Shown in pieces: positions 10,334 to 19,208 of a DNA stretch of 64,000 nt. The notes below the pieces were generated by a model, which was given only the letters and a program-made list of their open reading frames with translations, searched no databases and was not told the DNA's origin. The stretch is from the NCBI RefSeq assembly GCF_023074055.1, contig NZ_JADPKR010000002.1, positions 124,001 to 188,000 of the forward strand, given 5' to 3'. The first letter of the stretch is position 1; the number at the start of each line of letters is the position of its first letter. The stretch is from Bradyrhizobium sp. 141. Its GTDB lineage: Bacteria; Pseudomonadota; Alphaproteobacteria; Rhizobiales; Xanthobacteraceae. Both the position numbers and the translations under genes were made by a program.

Positions 10334-11761
10334 ATGACCAACCCTGCCACGACCTCCCTGCTCGACCGCGCCAATCTCGACCGCGACCAGATTCGCAACG
10401 AGGTCGCGCGCGGGCTCGCCGGCGCCGACGACGGTGAGCTGTTCCTGGAATACAGCCAGACCGAAGCGCTGATGTTCGACAACGGGCGTCTGAAGCAGGC
10501 GACCTACGACACCTCGCAAGGGTTTGGCCTGCGCGCGGTCAAGGACGACGCGGTCGGCTACGCGCATTCCTCCGACGTGTCGCTCCCCGCGCTGATTCGC
10601 GCTGCGGACGCGGTCGCGGCCGTGCGCGGCGGCTATTCCGGCAGTTTCGCCGCGCCGCCAGCACATACCAACGTGCGGCTCTATAGCGACGACAACCCGC
10701 TGGACGCGCCGGGCTTCGAGACAAAAGTAAAACTGCTCGCCGAGATCGACGCTTACCTGCGCGACAAGGATCCGCGGGTGCGGCAGGTCAGCGTCAGCCT
10801 GGGCGCGACCTGGCAGGTGGTCGAAATCCTGCGGCCCGACGGCGAGAGCTATCGCGACATCCGCCCGCTCGTGCGCGTCAACGTCTCCGTGGTCGCCGGC
10901 CAGGGCGATCGCCAGGAGAGCGGCAGCAAGGGTTATGGCGGCCGTGCCGGCTATGCCGAATTCATCGAGAGCAAGAACTGGCGCGACGCCGCCGACGGCG
11001 CGCTGCGCGAGGCGCTGGTCAATCTGGAATCGATTCCGGCGCCGGCCGGCGAGATGGACGTCGTGTTAGGCGCCGGCTGGCCCGGCGTGATGCTGCATGA
11101 AGCGGTCGGCCATGGCCTCGAGGGCGACTTCAACCGCAAGAAGACGTCTGCATTTGCCGGCCTGATGGGCCAGCAGGTCGCGGCCAAGGGCGTCACCGTG
11201 GTCGACGACGGCACCATCGCCTCGCGCCGCGGCTCGCTGTCGATCGACGACGAGGGCACGCCGACCAATCGCACCGTGCTGATCGAGGACGGCGTCCTGG
11301 TCGGCTACATGCAGGATCGCCAGAACGCGCGCCTGATGAACATGAAGCCGACCGGCAACGGCCGCCGCCAGGGCTATGCCCATGTGCCGATGCCGCGCAT
11401 GACCAACACCTACATGCTCGCGGGCGACCGCGATCCGGCCGAGATCCTCGCCTCGGTGAAGAATGGCGTCTTCGCCGCGAATTTCGGCGGCGGCCAGGTC
11501 GACATCACCTCGGGCAAATACGTGTTCCAGTGCACCGAGGCCTACAAGATCGAGAACGGCAAGCTGGGCGCGCCGCTGAAGGGCGCCATGCTGATCGGCA
11601 ACGGGCCGACCGACCTGCATCGCATCCGCATGATCGGCAACGACCTTGCGCTCGATACCGGCATCGGCACCTGCGGCAAGAACGGCCAGGGCGTGCCTGT
11701 CGGCGTCGGCCAGCCGTCGCTGCTGATGGAACGCATCACGGTGGGTGGAACGGGCGCATGA
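10334..11761 (+). CDS. tldD: Metalloprotease TldD (PmbA/TldD family)
   Basis: 475 residues. TldD works with TldE/PmbA as a zinc protease that unfolds and degrades peptides, and is needed to mature some modified peptides. The catalytic motif HEAVGH is at residues 255-260, in the conserved context MLHEAVGHGLEGDFNRK. The C-terminal domain ends with GTCGKNGQGVPVGVGQP, typical of TldD. ATG 10334 is preferred (GGACG just upstream); ATG 10322 is possible. No pmbA/tldE partner is in this window. Its stop overlaps the lepB start as ATGA. Confidence 0.95.
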   Translation: MTNPATTSLLDRANLDRDQIRNEVARGLAGADDGELFLEYSQTEALMFDNGRLKQATYDTSQGFGLRAVKDDAVGYAHSSDVSLPALIRAADAVAAVRGGYSGSFAAPPAHTNVRLYSDDNPLDAPGFETKVKLLAEIDAYLRDKDPRVRQVSVSLGATWQVVEILRPDGESYRDIRPLVRVNVSVVAGQGDRQESGSKGYGGRAGYAEFIESKNWRDAADGALREALVNLESIPAPAGEMDVVLGAGWPGVMLHEAVGHGLEGDFNRKKTSAFAGLMGQQVAAKGVTVVDDGTIASRRGSLSIDDEGTPTNRTVLIEDGVLVGYMQDRQNARLMNMKPTGNGRRQGYAHVPMPRMTNTYMLAGDRDPAEILASVKNGVFAANFGGGQVDITSGKYVFQCTEAYKIENGKLGAPLKGAMLIGNGPTDLHRIRMIGNDLALDTGIGTCGKNGQGVPVGVGQPSLLMERITVGGTGA

Positions 11762-12537
11762 GCGTGGAAGAAAAGGTCACTGTCACCGCCAAGCGGAAAA
11801 GCAGCGGCTGGGGCGGGCAGCTCGTTCAGCTCGCCGGTATCGTCGCCGCCGTCTTCATCGCCAAGGGCGCGCTCGCCGAGCCGTTCTACGTGCCGTCGGG
11901 CTCGATGGAGCCGACGCTGCTGATCGGCGATGCGCTGCTCGCCTCGAAATTTCCCTATGGCTACGGCACCTCGTCGCTGCCGATTCAAATCAGCCTGCCC
12001 GAGAGCGGCCGCGTATTCGCGGAAACGCCGAAGCAGGGCGACGTCGTGGTGTTCCGCTGGCCCGGCGATCGTTCGCAGGCCTGGGTCAAGCGCGTCGTGG
12101 GTCTGCCCGGCGATCGCATCCAGATGCGGCAGGGCCAGCTCTTCATCAACGACCGCCCCGCCGAGCTCAAGCCGGACGGCGTCGGTGCGGCCGAGGACGA
12201 CAATGGCGGCAGCGAGCCCGCCTACCGTTATGTCGAGAAGCTGCCGAACGGCGTCTCGCACCTGATCTTCAAGATGCGCGACAACGGTCCGCTCGACAAT
12301 ACACAGGAAGTGACGGTGCCGGCCGGCCACCTTTTCGTGCTCGGCGACAACCGCGACAATTCCTCCGACAGCCGCGTGCCGCTGCGGTCCGGCGGCGTCG
12401 GCCTGTTGCCGATCGACAATCTGATCGGGCGTGCGGATGCGGTGCTCGGCTCTTGGGATCTCGGCATGCGCGGCCAGCCGGTGTGGACCTGGCTGTCCGG
12501 ATTCAGGATGGCACGGTTCTTCACCGCGGTGCATTGA
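11758..12537 (+). CDS. lepB: Signal peptidase I
   Basis: 259 residues. It cleaves signal peptides from exported proteins at the periplasmic face of the membrane. A single N-terminal transmembrane helix (QLVQLAGIVAAVFIAKGALA) leads into box B, YVPSGSMEPTLLIGD, with the nucleophile Ser49. The catalytic Lys is in WVKRVVGLPGDRI, and the family boxes VVFRWP and GHLFVLGDNRDNSSDSR are intact. It overlaps the tldD stop by 4 bp, so the two are probably coupled. Confidence 0.97.
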   Translation: MSVEEKVTVTAKRKSSGWGGQLVQLAGIVAAVFIAKGALAEPFYVPSGSMEPTLLIGDALLASKFPYGYGTSSLPIQISLPESGRVFAETPKQGDVVVFRWPGDRSQAWVKRVVGLPGDRIQMRQGQLFINDRPAELKPDGVGAAEDDNGGSEPAYRYVEKLPNGVSHLIFKMRDNGPLDNTQEVTVPAGHLFVLGDNRDNSSDSRVPLRSGGVGLLPIDNLIGRADAVLGSWDLGMRGQPVWTWLSGFRMARFFTAVH

Positions 12538-12555
12538 AGGCTCGAAGAATGACTT

Positions 12556-12580
12556 CACCTCTCCTGCAAGCGGGAGAGGA
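12556..12580. repeat. Half-copy of the CTCTCCCGC...GCGGGAGAG repeat (family C)
   Basis: CACCTCTCCtgcaaGCGGGAGAGG is a short inverted repeat matching one arm of the family C elements at 23552, 27410 and 53334. It lies in the 55-bp gap between lepB and the nucleotidyltransferase-like gene. Confidence 0.6.
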
Positions 12581-12592
12581 AGAGCAGCAGCG

Positions 12593-13159
12593 ATGAACCG
12601 CGACGAATTTCTTGCCCTCGCGCTGCAAAATCCCGTCAATGTCGCGATCATCGACGAACTCCATCGGCTCGCCCTGCCGGATGCATGGCTGGTCTCGGGT
12701 TGCCTGGTGCAGACCGTGTGGAACGTGCTCACGCGCCGTGCGATCGATCACGGCATCGCCGATTACGACACGTTCTATTTCGATCCCTACACTTCGTGGG
12801 ATGCGGAGGACGCGGTCATCCGCAAGCTGCACGCGCGGCTCACGCATCTCGGCGTCAAGGTCGAGGTCCGCAACCAGGCCCGCGTGCATCTGTGGTACCC
12901 CGCCAAGCACGGCTTGCCCTATCCGCCCCTGAGAAGCTCGAGAGAAGGCATCGATCGCTTCCTGACGCAGAACACGCAGGTCGGCGTCCGGCGCGCGGGC
13001 GATGGCTATGAGGTCTACGCGGCGCACGGCTTTGACGATGTCGCGGGACTGATCGCGCGGCCCAATCCGGGACCGAATTTTTCCGCGGCGAGTTACGCGG
13101 TGAAGGCCGCGCGCTGGAAGGCGCTGTGGCCGGAGCTCACGGTGATCGCGGCGGAGTGA
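12593..13159 (+). CDS. Nucleotidyltransferase-like protein (NTP_transf_6 family)
   Basis: 188 residues from ATG 12593. The sequence has the family features LVSGCLVQTVWNVL, the DYDTFYFDP acidic motif that corresponds to the paired acidic residues of a nucleotidyltransferase fold, and the VRNQARVHLWYPAKHG segment. The family (PF06042) is conserved and poorly characterised; the true substrate is unknown. It follows lepB by 55 bp on the same strand. The frame is open upstream into lepB, but the family match begins at this start. Confidence 0.88.
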   Translation: MNRDEFLALALQNPVNVAIIDELHRLALPDAWLVSGCLVQTVWNVLTRRAIDHGIADYDTFYFDPYTSWDAEDAVIRKLHARLTHLGVKVEVRNQARVHLWYPAKHGLPYPPLRSSREGIDRFLTQNTQVGVRRAGDGYEVYAAHGFDDVAGLIARPNPGPNFSAASYAVKAARWKALWPELTVIAAE

Positions 13160-13164
13160 GATCT

Positions 13165-13260
13165 CGTAGGGTGAGCAAAGCGAAGCGTGCCCACGCGTCT
13201 GTGGCCGGATCGGAAAGATCGTGGGCACGGCGCAAAGGCGCCTTTGCCCACCCTACGGCA
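13165..13260. repeat. Family A inverted-repeat element, copy 1
   Basis: The outer arms GTAGGGTGAGCAAAG and CTTTGCCCACCCTAC flank inner arms GCGTGCCCAC and GTGGGCACG. The element fills the space between two convergent genes. Related copies lie at 19104, 45987 and 59658. Confidence 0.85.
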
Positions 13261-13295
13261 CCTACCCTTGCAGTAACGAGGGTCAGAGCTGCGTG

Positions 13296-13862
13296 CTACC
13301 GCACCACGCCCGACGTGAATCCCGCCTTGCGGCGCGGCGGCTTGATTTCCTTTTTCAGGAAGCAGCGCGCCTCGCGCCCGGTGTAGCCGGGGCGGGCATA
13401 GGTGAAGGCGCGGCATTTGTTGTCGGCGGTGCACGCAGCCTTGCAGGCCTCGACGCCGTCGCCCTCCTTCAGTTCGAAATTGCGCAGATCACCGCCGGGA
13501 CGGTCGATCGACGTCTCCACGCCCTCGACCCGCGGCTCGATCACGCCGGCACCGCGCACACCGGAGATGCAGCAACTGCCCGGCACCCGCGTCGGCACGG
13601 TGTTCTTCAGCCAGCACACCGCCGAGCCGCCTTCGACGTCGGGATAGTTGAAGCTCCAAGAGCGGCAGCGGCGATCACGCTCGCACAGCAGCGCGCAATC
13701 CTCGGGATCGCCTGACGCGACCGGTGAGCTGAAATAGTCGCCCCCAGGCCGATCGAACGCAGTCTGGGCGCGCGCCGGCACGCTCGCGCATGCGAGCGAC
13801 AGCAGCGTGACACATGTCACGACGCTGGCCATGACGGCCCTGCACAGGCGGCCCTTCCACAT
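13296..13862 (-). CDS. Secreted PAN/Apple domain protein
   Basis: 188 residues: a signal peptide (VVTCVTLLSLACASVPARAQ) and two tandem PAN/Apple-type domains, each opening with a DRPGGD motif (at about 37-42 and 120-125) and followed by CALLCERDRRCRSWSFNYP or ACKAACTADNKCRAFTYARP, with C-terminal CWLK and CFLK. PAN domains bind proteins or carbohydrates. The protein is predicted to be periplasmic or exported; no enzyme motif is visible. It is transcribed in the same direction as gshA, 111 bp downstream of it. Confidence 0.87.
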   Translation of the reverse strand: MWKGRLCRAVMASVVTCVTLLSLACASVPARAQTAFDRPGGDYFSSPVASGDPEDCALLCERDRRCRSWSFNYPDVEGGSAVCWLKNTVPTRVPGSCCISGVRGAGVIEPRVEGVETSIDRPGGDLRNFELKEGDGVEACKAACTADNKCRAFTYARPGYTGREARCFLKKEIKPPRRKAGFTSGVVR

Positions 13863-13973
13863 TCGGAACAGCTTTCGGGTTATTGACGACGCTCAGGTTT
13901 TTTCAGCCAATCATTTGATCGCCGCAAACCTGTATGGGCGATGAACGGCTGAAATCCCGATCGGCCTACCGGC

Positions 13974-15344
13974 CTAGAACGCGCATTCCGCGTAGGCCGG
14001 TTCCACCGAGCCCTTCCAGGGGCCGTTGAACTTGTCCAACATTTCCTCGGCCGGCGTCCGGCCGGAATCAATGATGCGGTCGAGCGGCTCCAGATGCCGC
14101 GTTTCGTCGCGGCCGAGCTGGTCGATCCGGCCGCGCCGGCGCAGGCCCGCATGCGCCAGAACGAGGCATTCCTTGGCGATCTCAAACAGATAACGGTCCT
14201 TGATCCTCGCCTTGAAGCCGAAGCGCGGCACGTCGTCGCGCAGGGCCTGACGCTCAGCGGCGCTCCAGTGCTTGACGATCTCCCAGGCGGCATCGAGCGC
14301 GACATCGTCATAGAGCAGCCCGACCCAGAACGCCGGCAGCGCCGGCAACCGGCCCCACGGACCGCCGTCGGAGCCGCGCATCTCGAGATAGCGCTTGAGC
14401 CGCACCTCCGGGAAAATCGTCGAGAGATGGTTGGCCCAGTCCGACAGCGTCGGACGCTCGCCGGGAAGGTTGTTGTTGCGGCCGTCGAAGAACGCGCGGA
14501 ACGAAGAGCCCGACACGTCGATGTACTCCTCGCCGCGCTTGACGAAATACATGGGCACGTCGAGCGCGTAGTCGACATAGCGCTCGAACCCCATGCCGTC
14601 CTCGAATGCCCACGGCATCATGCCCGACCGCGCATTGTCGGTGTCGCGCCAGATCTCGGAGCGGAAGGAGAGGAAGCCGTTCGGCTTGCCTTCGGTGAAC
14701 GGCGAATTGGCGAACAGCGCGGTTGCGACCGGCTGAAGCGCGAGCGAAACACGCAGCTTCTTGACCATGTCGGCTTCGGAAGAGAAGTCGAGATTGGTCT
14801 GCACCGTGCAGGTCCGGTACATCATGTCGAGGCCGTACTGGCCGACCTTCGGCATGTAATTGGTCATGATCTTGTAACGGCCCTTGGGCATCATCGGGAT
14901 GTCCGCGCGCGACCAGGACGGCGTCATGCCGAGACCGAGGAAGCCGATGCCGAGCGGCGTTGCGATCTCTCGCACCTGCGCAAGATGCGCCATCAACTCG
15001 CTCTGGGTCTGATGCACATTCTCGACCGGCGCGCCGGAGAGCTCGAACTGTCCGCCGGGCTCGAGCGAGATCGCACCGCCGCCGGTGACGTCGTAGAGGC
15101 CGATGATGTTGCCCTGCTCCATGATCGGCTCCCAGCCGAGCAGGAGCTTCATGCCCTCGAGCAACGCACCGATGCCCCGTGCGCCTTCGTAAGGCACCGG
15201 ACGGTGGCCCTCGAGCGTGAACGGCGTCTTCTCGTGCTCGGTGCCCATGCGGAACTCGGACGGGTCCTTGCTGCCGGCCTCGAACCACGCGACGAGCTCG
15301 TCGCGCGATTGCAGCGGCGTCATATCGATCTGGTCTCGCGCCAT
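13974..15344 (-). CDS. gshA: Glutamate-cysteine ligase (plant/alphaproteobacterial type)
   Basis: 456 residues. It ligates glutamate to cysteine with ATP, the first step of glutathione synthesis, in the cytoplasm. The sequence has the GCS2-class features FRMGTEHEKTPF, TGGGAISLEPGGQFELSGAP and MPKVGQYGLDMMYRTCTVQTN (quoted in parts below 20), and the length fits this class and not the E. coli type. A glutathione S-transferase lies two genes away, which gives a shared glutathione theme. The gene ends 111 bp before the PAN gene. Confidence 0.94.
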   Translation of the reverse strand: MARDQIDMTPLQSRDELVAWFEAGSKDPSEFRMGTEHEKTPFTLEGHRPVPYEGARGIGALLEGMKLLLGWEPIMEQGNIIGLYDVTGGGAISLEPGGQFELSGAPVENVHQTQSELMAHLAQVREIATPLGIGFLGLGMTPSWSRADIPMMPKGRYKIMTNYMPKVGQYGLDMMYRTCTVQTNLDFSSEADMVKKLRVSLALQPVATALFANSPFTEGKPNGFLSFRSEIWRDTDNARSGMMPWAFEDGMGFERYVDYALDVPMYFVKRGEEYIDVSGSSFRAFFDGRNNNLPGERPTLSDWANHLSTIFPEVRLKRYLEMRGSDGGPWGRLPALPAFWVGLLYDDVALDAAWEIVKHWSAAERQALRDDVPRFGFKARIKDRYLFEIAKECLVLAHAGLRRRGRIDQLGRDETRHLEPLDRIIDSGRTPAEEMLDKFNGPWKGSVEPAYAECAF

Positions 15345-15444
15345 ATCAAACTCTAATCAAAAGGCGCTTCGACCGAACGCGCACGGGTGACAGGGATGGT
15401 CCGCGAACCCACCGGTTGCACGGACGAGCGGATTTGCCGCGCGA

Positions 15445-15939
15445 TCATCGCGACGGCATGCTTTCGTTGACGCCTGCGGGCGGCAGTTTCATCTCGCCGC
15501 ACGAGCAGCCCAGGCGGTCGAGCAGACCGCTGAGCTTGACGGCATCGGCATCGGACAGTTTCGAACCGACATATTTCTCGATCGCGGCCGAATAGGCGCT
15601 CCACATCCGCTTCTGCAACTCGCGGCCGGCTTCCGTGATCTCGACGAACTGGCCGCGCTTGTCGATCTTGCATTCGCGCCGCGAGGCGAGGCCCTCGTCG
15701 ACCAGGCGGTCGATCAGGCGCGAGGTGGAATATTGCGGGATCAGCATCTGCCGTTCGAGCTCGACCGGCCGCAGCTCGCCCGAGGGCGCCCGCGACAATT
15801 CGAGCAGCGCGTCATACCAGGCCAGTGGCGGGAAGCCGGCCTTCTTCAGGTCCTGCTCGACGCAATCGAGCACGCGGCTCTGCACCCGCATCAGGCGGAT
15901 CCAGGCGGAAGTCGCCTCGGTCGATGGTTTGCGTTTCAT
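15445..15939 (-). CDS. MarR-family transcriptional regulator
   Basis: 164 residues from ATG 15939. A winged helix-turn-helix lies in the middle: LDCVEQDLKKAGFPPLAWYD opens the dimerisation region, LERQMLIPQYSTSRLIDRL is the DNA-binding helix region, and KIDKRGQFVEITEAG is the wing. Two cysteines close together (GCSCGE) near the C-terminus could make it redox or electrophile responsive, which is inference. It is divergent from a glutathione S-transferase gene with a perfect palindrome between them. GAGCGGG precedes the ATG; a TTG four codons earlier is also open. Confidence 0.92.
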   Translation of the reverse strand: MKRKPSTEATSAWIRLMRVQSRVLDCVEQDLKKAGFPPLAWYDALLELSRAPSGELRPVELERQMLIPQYSTSRLIDRLVDEGLASRRECKIDKRGQFVEITEAGRELQKRMWSAYSAAIEKYVGSKLSDADAVKLSGLLDRLGCSCGEMKLPPAGVNESMPSR

Positions 15940-15976
15940 GGTCCCGCTCAAGCTCGTCGCCCGTCTCTTACCTCAT

Positions 15977-15994
15977 TTGATGCAGCTGCATCAA
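15977..15994. promoter_or_regulatory. Perfect 18-bp palindrome, candidate MarR operator
   Basis: TTGATGCAGCTGCATCAA is a perfect palindrome in the 125-bp gap between the divergent MarR and GST genes. It abuts a -35-like TTGACT for the GST gene, so a bound dimer would block polymerase. Size and symmetry fit MarR-family operators. Confidence 0.75.
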
Positions 15995-15996
15995 TC

Positions 15997-16024
15997 TTGA
16001 CTATTCCAAGCAAGTGCATGTAAT
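15997..16024 (+). promoter_or_regulatory. Candidate promoter of the glutathione S-transferase gene
   Basis: TTGACT (15997-16002) and TGTAAT (16019-16024) are spaced by 16 bp and lie 40 bp before the GST start. They sit directly beside the 18-bp palindrome. Confidence 0.5.
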
Positions 16025-16064
16025 CGCTGTTTCGGCCGAACCAAGCACAAGAGAAGGAAATTCC

Positions 16065-16679
16065 ATGAAACTGTATTATTCGCCCGGTGCCTGCTCGCTG
16101 TCCCCCCACATCGCCCTCCTGGAAGCCGGCCTGCCCTATGAGCTGGTCAAGGTCGATCTCCGGGCCAAGAAGCTCGAAAATGGCGAGGATTATCTGAAGC
16201 TGAACCCCAAGGGCCAGGTCCCTGCGCTGGGCCTCGACAGCGGTGAGATCGTGACCGAAGGTCCGGTGATTGTCCAGATGATCGCCGATCAGGCATCGGC
16301 TAAGGCGCTGGCGCCGGCCCACGGCAGTTCCGAGCGCTACAAGCTGCTGGAGTGGCTGAATTTCCTCACTTCCGAGGTGCACAAGAGCTTTGGTCCGCTG
16401 TTCGCGCCGGCCCTGAACGACGAGGCCAAGGCCTTCTTCAGGGATCGCGTCATGGGCAAGCTGAAATATATCGACGGCCAGCTCGCCGGCCGCGACTACC
16501 TCATGGGCAAGCAGTTCACGGTCGCCGACGGCTATCTCTTCACGATGCTCACATGGGGCGAGCGAATGAAGTTCGACCTCTCGGCGATGCCAGACCTTGC
16601 CGCCTACAAAGCCCGCGTCGCGGCCCGGCCGCAGGTGCAGGAGGCATTGAAGAAGGAAGGCTTGGCACAGGCGAAGTAA
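16065..16679 (+). CDS. Glutathione S-transferase, beta class
   Basis: 204 residues from ATG 16065, preceded by AGAAGGAAA. The N-terminal thioredoxin-like domain carries the bacterial beta-class signature YYSPGACSLSPHI with Cys10; the LNPKGQVPAL cis-Pro motif and a C-terminal helical domain (FTVADGYLFTMLTW) follow. It conjugates or transfers glutathione to electrophiles in the cytoplasm. The divergent MarR gene and the intervening palindrome suggest induction by a small electrophilic compound. The frame is open to 16014, but only the chosen start gives the family N-terminus. Confidence 0.95.
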   Translation: MKLYYSPGACSLSPHIALLEAGLPYELVKVDLRAKKLENGEDYLKLNPKGQVPALGLDSGEIVTEGPVIVQMIADQASAKALAPAHGSSERYKLLEWLNFLTSEVHKSFGPLFAPALNDEAKAFFRDRVMGKLKYIDGQLAGRDYLMGKQFTVADGYLFTMLTWGERMKFDLSAMPDLAAYKARVAARPQVQEALKKEGLAQAK

Positions 16680-16702
16680 GCGCCAGCGAATCGCAATCAG
16701 CG

Positions 16703-16735
16703 AAAGGCCGGATCGATGATCCGGCCTTTGTTTTT
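16703..16735 (+). terminator. Intrinsic terminator of the GST gene
   Basis: A perfect 12-bp stem, AAAGGCCGGATC and GATCCGGCCTTT, with a 3-base loop is followed by GTTTTT, 24 bp after the GST stop. Confidence 0.9.
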
Positions 16736-16737
16736 AC

Positions 16738-16823
16738 GTAGCCCGGATGGAGCGAAGCGCAATCCGGGTAACTGCGTCCAGGAGGCGCTGTCCCGGATTT
16801 CGCTTACGCTCCATCCGGGCTAC
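16738..16823. repeat. Family B inverted-repeat element, copy 1
   Basis: GTAGCCCGGATGGAGCGAAG and the matching arm CGCTCCATCCGGGCTAC flank a short centre with CAATCCGGG/CCCGGATT. It lies between the convergent GST and FadJ-like genes. A second copy is at 51948. Confidence 0.85.
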
Positions 16824-16833
16824 AGGCTTCTCT

Positions 16834-19047
16834 TCAGGCCGCCGCCTTCTTCGGCGCGAAGCGGCCGTAGAAGGTTTCGCCCTTTGCCGCCATCTCTTCG
16901 AGCAGCTTCGGCGGGGTGAAGCGCGAGCCGTACTTCGCTTCCAGCTTGTGGCAGAGCTCGACGAATGTCTTCGTGCCCATGAAGTCGATATAGGACAACG
17001 TGCCGCCGGTGAACGGCGCAAAGCCGAAGCCGAGGATGGAGCCGACATCCGCCTCGCGCGGATCGGTGATGACGTGGTCCTCGACCGTGCGCGCGGCTTC
17101 CACCGCCTGCACCACCAGGAAGCGTTGCTTCAGCTCCTCGATATCGAGCGTGTCAGGATCGAGCTGCTTCGGCTGCAATGCCGAGAGGCCCGGCCACAGG
17201 CTCTTCTGCCCCTTGCCCTTCTCCGGATAATCGTAGAAGCCCTTGCTGTTCTTGCGGCCGAGCCGGCCCTGCTTCTCGACCATCTCCACCATCAGCTTCT
17301 TCTGATCGGGGTTGATGGCGTTGGGGCCGAGATCCGCCTCCGTCGCCTTCATGATCTTGAGGCCGAGGTCGAGCGCGACTTCATCCGACAGCGAGAGCGG
17401 GCCGACCGGCATGCCGGCCATCTTGGCGCAGTTCTCGATCATCGCCGGCGGCACGCCTTCGAGGAACATCTCGTTGCCTTCGGCGACATAGCGGCCGACG
17501 CAGCGATTGGCGAAGAAGCCGCGGCTGTCGTTGACGACGATCGGCGTCTTGCCGATCTGCCGCACGTAGTCGAGCGCGGTCGCGAGCGCGAGGTCGCCGG
17601 TGTTCTTGCCCTTGATGATCTCGACCAGCATCATCTTCTCGACCGGCGAGAAGAAGTGAATGCCGACGAACTTGCCCTGGTCCTTGAAGCTCTCGGCCAG
17701 CGAGGTGATCGGCAGCGTCGAGGTGTTCGACGCGAAGACCACGTCGGGCTTCAGATATTGCTGCGCCTTGGCAAAGGTCTCCGCCTTGACCTTGCGGTCC
17801 TCGAACACGGCCTCGATGACGAGATCGACGTCCTTCAGCGCCGCATAGTCCGCAGTCGGGGTGATGCGCGCGAGCAGCGCTTCGGCATCCGCAGGCTTGG
17901 CGCGGCCTTTCTTGATCTGCTCCTCGATCACCTTCTGCGCATGCGCCTTGCCCTTGTCGGCGCTCTCCTGGTCGCGGTCGATCAGGACGACGTCGAGGCC
18001 GGCACGGGCGGAGACGTAGCCGACGCTCGCGCCCATGAAGCCGGCGCCGATCACGGCGATCTTCTTCGCCTTGGTCGGCGGCACGTCCTTCGGACGGCGC
18101 GCGCCCTTGTTGAGCTCCTGCATCGACAGGAACAGGCTGCGGATCATCGCGGCCGCTTCCTTCGAGCGCAGCACCGAGGTGAAGTAGCGCGACTCCACGC
18201 GAAGCGCGGCGTCGATCGGCAGCTGCAGGCCTTCATAGACGCAGCTCATGATCGCGCGCGCGGCCGGATAATTGTCGTAGGTCTCGCGCCGATAGATCGC
18301 GTTGCCGGCCGGAAACATCATCATGCCGGCCTTGGAGAACACCGGGCCGCCGGGCAGCTTGAAACCCTTCTCGTCCCAGGGCGCGACCGCCTTGCCGCCG
18401 CCCTTGATCCAGTCCTTCGCCGCCTTGATGAGATCGGCGGCCGGAACGATGGCGTGGATCAGGTTCAGCGCCTTGGCCTTGTCCACCGTGACAGGGTCGC
18501 CCTTGAGCAGGATCGTCATGGCGTCCTGCGGCGGCACCAGGCGCGGCACGCGCTGTGTGCCGCCGGCACCGGGGAACAGGCCGACCTTGACCTCGGGCAG
18601 GCCGAGGCGGGTCTTGGGATTCTCCGCGGCGACACGATAGTGGCAGCACAGCGTGATCTCGAAGCCGCCGCCGAGCGCGAGGCCGTTGATCGCGGCTGCC
18701 CACGGCTTGCCTGACGTCTCGATCGAGCGCAGCACCTGCGAGAAGCGGCGGCTCTGGTCGAACAGCATCTGGTTCGCCGCGGTCTCGCCCTGCTCCTTGA
18801 ACACCTTCGCGTAGGCCTGGTTCATGCCTTCAAGCATCGACAGGTCCGCGCCGGCGCAGAAGGCTTCCTTGGCGGAGGTGATGACGACGCCCTTCACCGC
18901 GGCATCCGCCGTGGTCGCCTTGACGATCGCGTCGAGCTCGCTGGTCGAGGTCTCGTCGAGCACGTTCATCGAACGGCCCGGAATGTCCCAGGTGACGAGC
19001 GCGATGCCGTCTGCGTCGGTCTCAACCCTGAAGTTCTTGTACGACAT
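16834..19047 (-). CDS. Enoyl-CoA hydratase / 3-hydroxyacyl-CoA dehydrogenase fusion (FadJ/FadB alpha subunit)
   Basis: 737 residues. It hydrates enoyl-CoA and oxidises 3-hydroxyacyl-CoA in the beta-oxidation cycle. The N-terminal crotonase domain (about 1-190) has the CoA pocket [10 protein letters not shown], oxyanion segments [12 protein letters not shown] and the catalytic Glu region [17 protein letters not shown]. The dehydrogenase domain follows with the NAD fold [18 protein letters not shown] and the catalytic His in [12 protein letters not shown]. Length matches FadB/FadJ. ATG 19047 has GAGGAG at good spacing. It is the last gene of a run with a thiolase and an acyl-CoA dehydrogenase, with a family A repeat in the gap to the thiolase. 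Confidence 0.96.
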   Translation of the reverse strand: MSYKNFRVETDADGIALVTWDIPGRSMNVLDETSTSELDAIVKATTADAAVKGVVITSAKEAFCAGADLSMLEGMNQAYAKVFKEQGETAANQMLFDQSRRFSQVLRSIETSGKPWAAAINGLALGGGFEITLCCHYRVAAENPKTRLGLPEVKVGLFPGAGGTQRVPRLVPPQDAMTILLKGDPVTVDKAKALNLIHAIVPAADLIKAAKDWIKGGGKAVAPWDEKGFKLPGGPVFSKAGMMMFPAGNAIYRRETYDNYPAARAIMSCVYEGLQLPIDAALRVESRYFTSVLRSKEAAAMIRSLFLSMQELNKGARRPKDVPPTKAKKIAVIGAGFMGASVGYVSARAGLDVVLIDRDQESADKGKAHAQKVIEEQIKKGRAKPADAEALLARITPTADYAALKDVDLVIEAVFEDRKVKAETFAKAQQYLKPDVVFASNTSTLPITSLAESFKDQGKFVGIHFFSPVEKMMLVEIIKGKNTGDLALATALDYVRQIGKTPIVVNDSRGFFANRCVGRYVAEGNEMFLEGVPPAMIENCAKMAGMPVGPLSLSDEVALDLGLKIMKATEADLGPNAINPDQKKLMVEMVEKQGRLGRKNSKGFYDYPEKGKGQKSLWPGLSALQPKQLDPDTLDIEELKQRFLVVQAVEAARTVEDHVITDPREADVGSILGFGFAPFTGGTLSYIDFMGTKTFVELCHKLEAKYGSRFTPPKLLEEMAAKGETFYGRFAPKKAAA

Positions 19048-19103
19048 GTTGGTTGCTCCTCGGTGCCGCAGCCGATGCCAGGCGCGGCGGTTGATGGTGA
19101 TCT

Positions 19104-19196
19104 CGTAGGGTGGGCAAAGGCGCTCTTGCGCCGTGCCCACCATCACTCGCGAAGACAGCAGAGGTGGGCACGCTTCCCTTTGCCCACCCTACGGCA
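19104..19196. repeat. Family A inverted-repeat element, copy 2
   Basis: GTAGGGTGGGCAAAGG and CCTTTGCCCACCCTAC are outer arms; CCGTGCCCACC and GGTGGGCACG are inner arms. Unlike the other copies, it lies between two co-directional genes, the thiolase and the FadJ-like gene. Confidence 0.88.
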
Positions 19197-19208
19197 GCTC
19201 CCCTACCC

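Noticed and set aside
16747..18714. A 655-codon open frame antisense to the FadJ-like gene
   Set aside because: It begins inside a family B repeat and has shadow composition.
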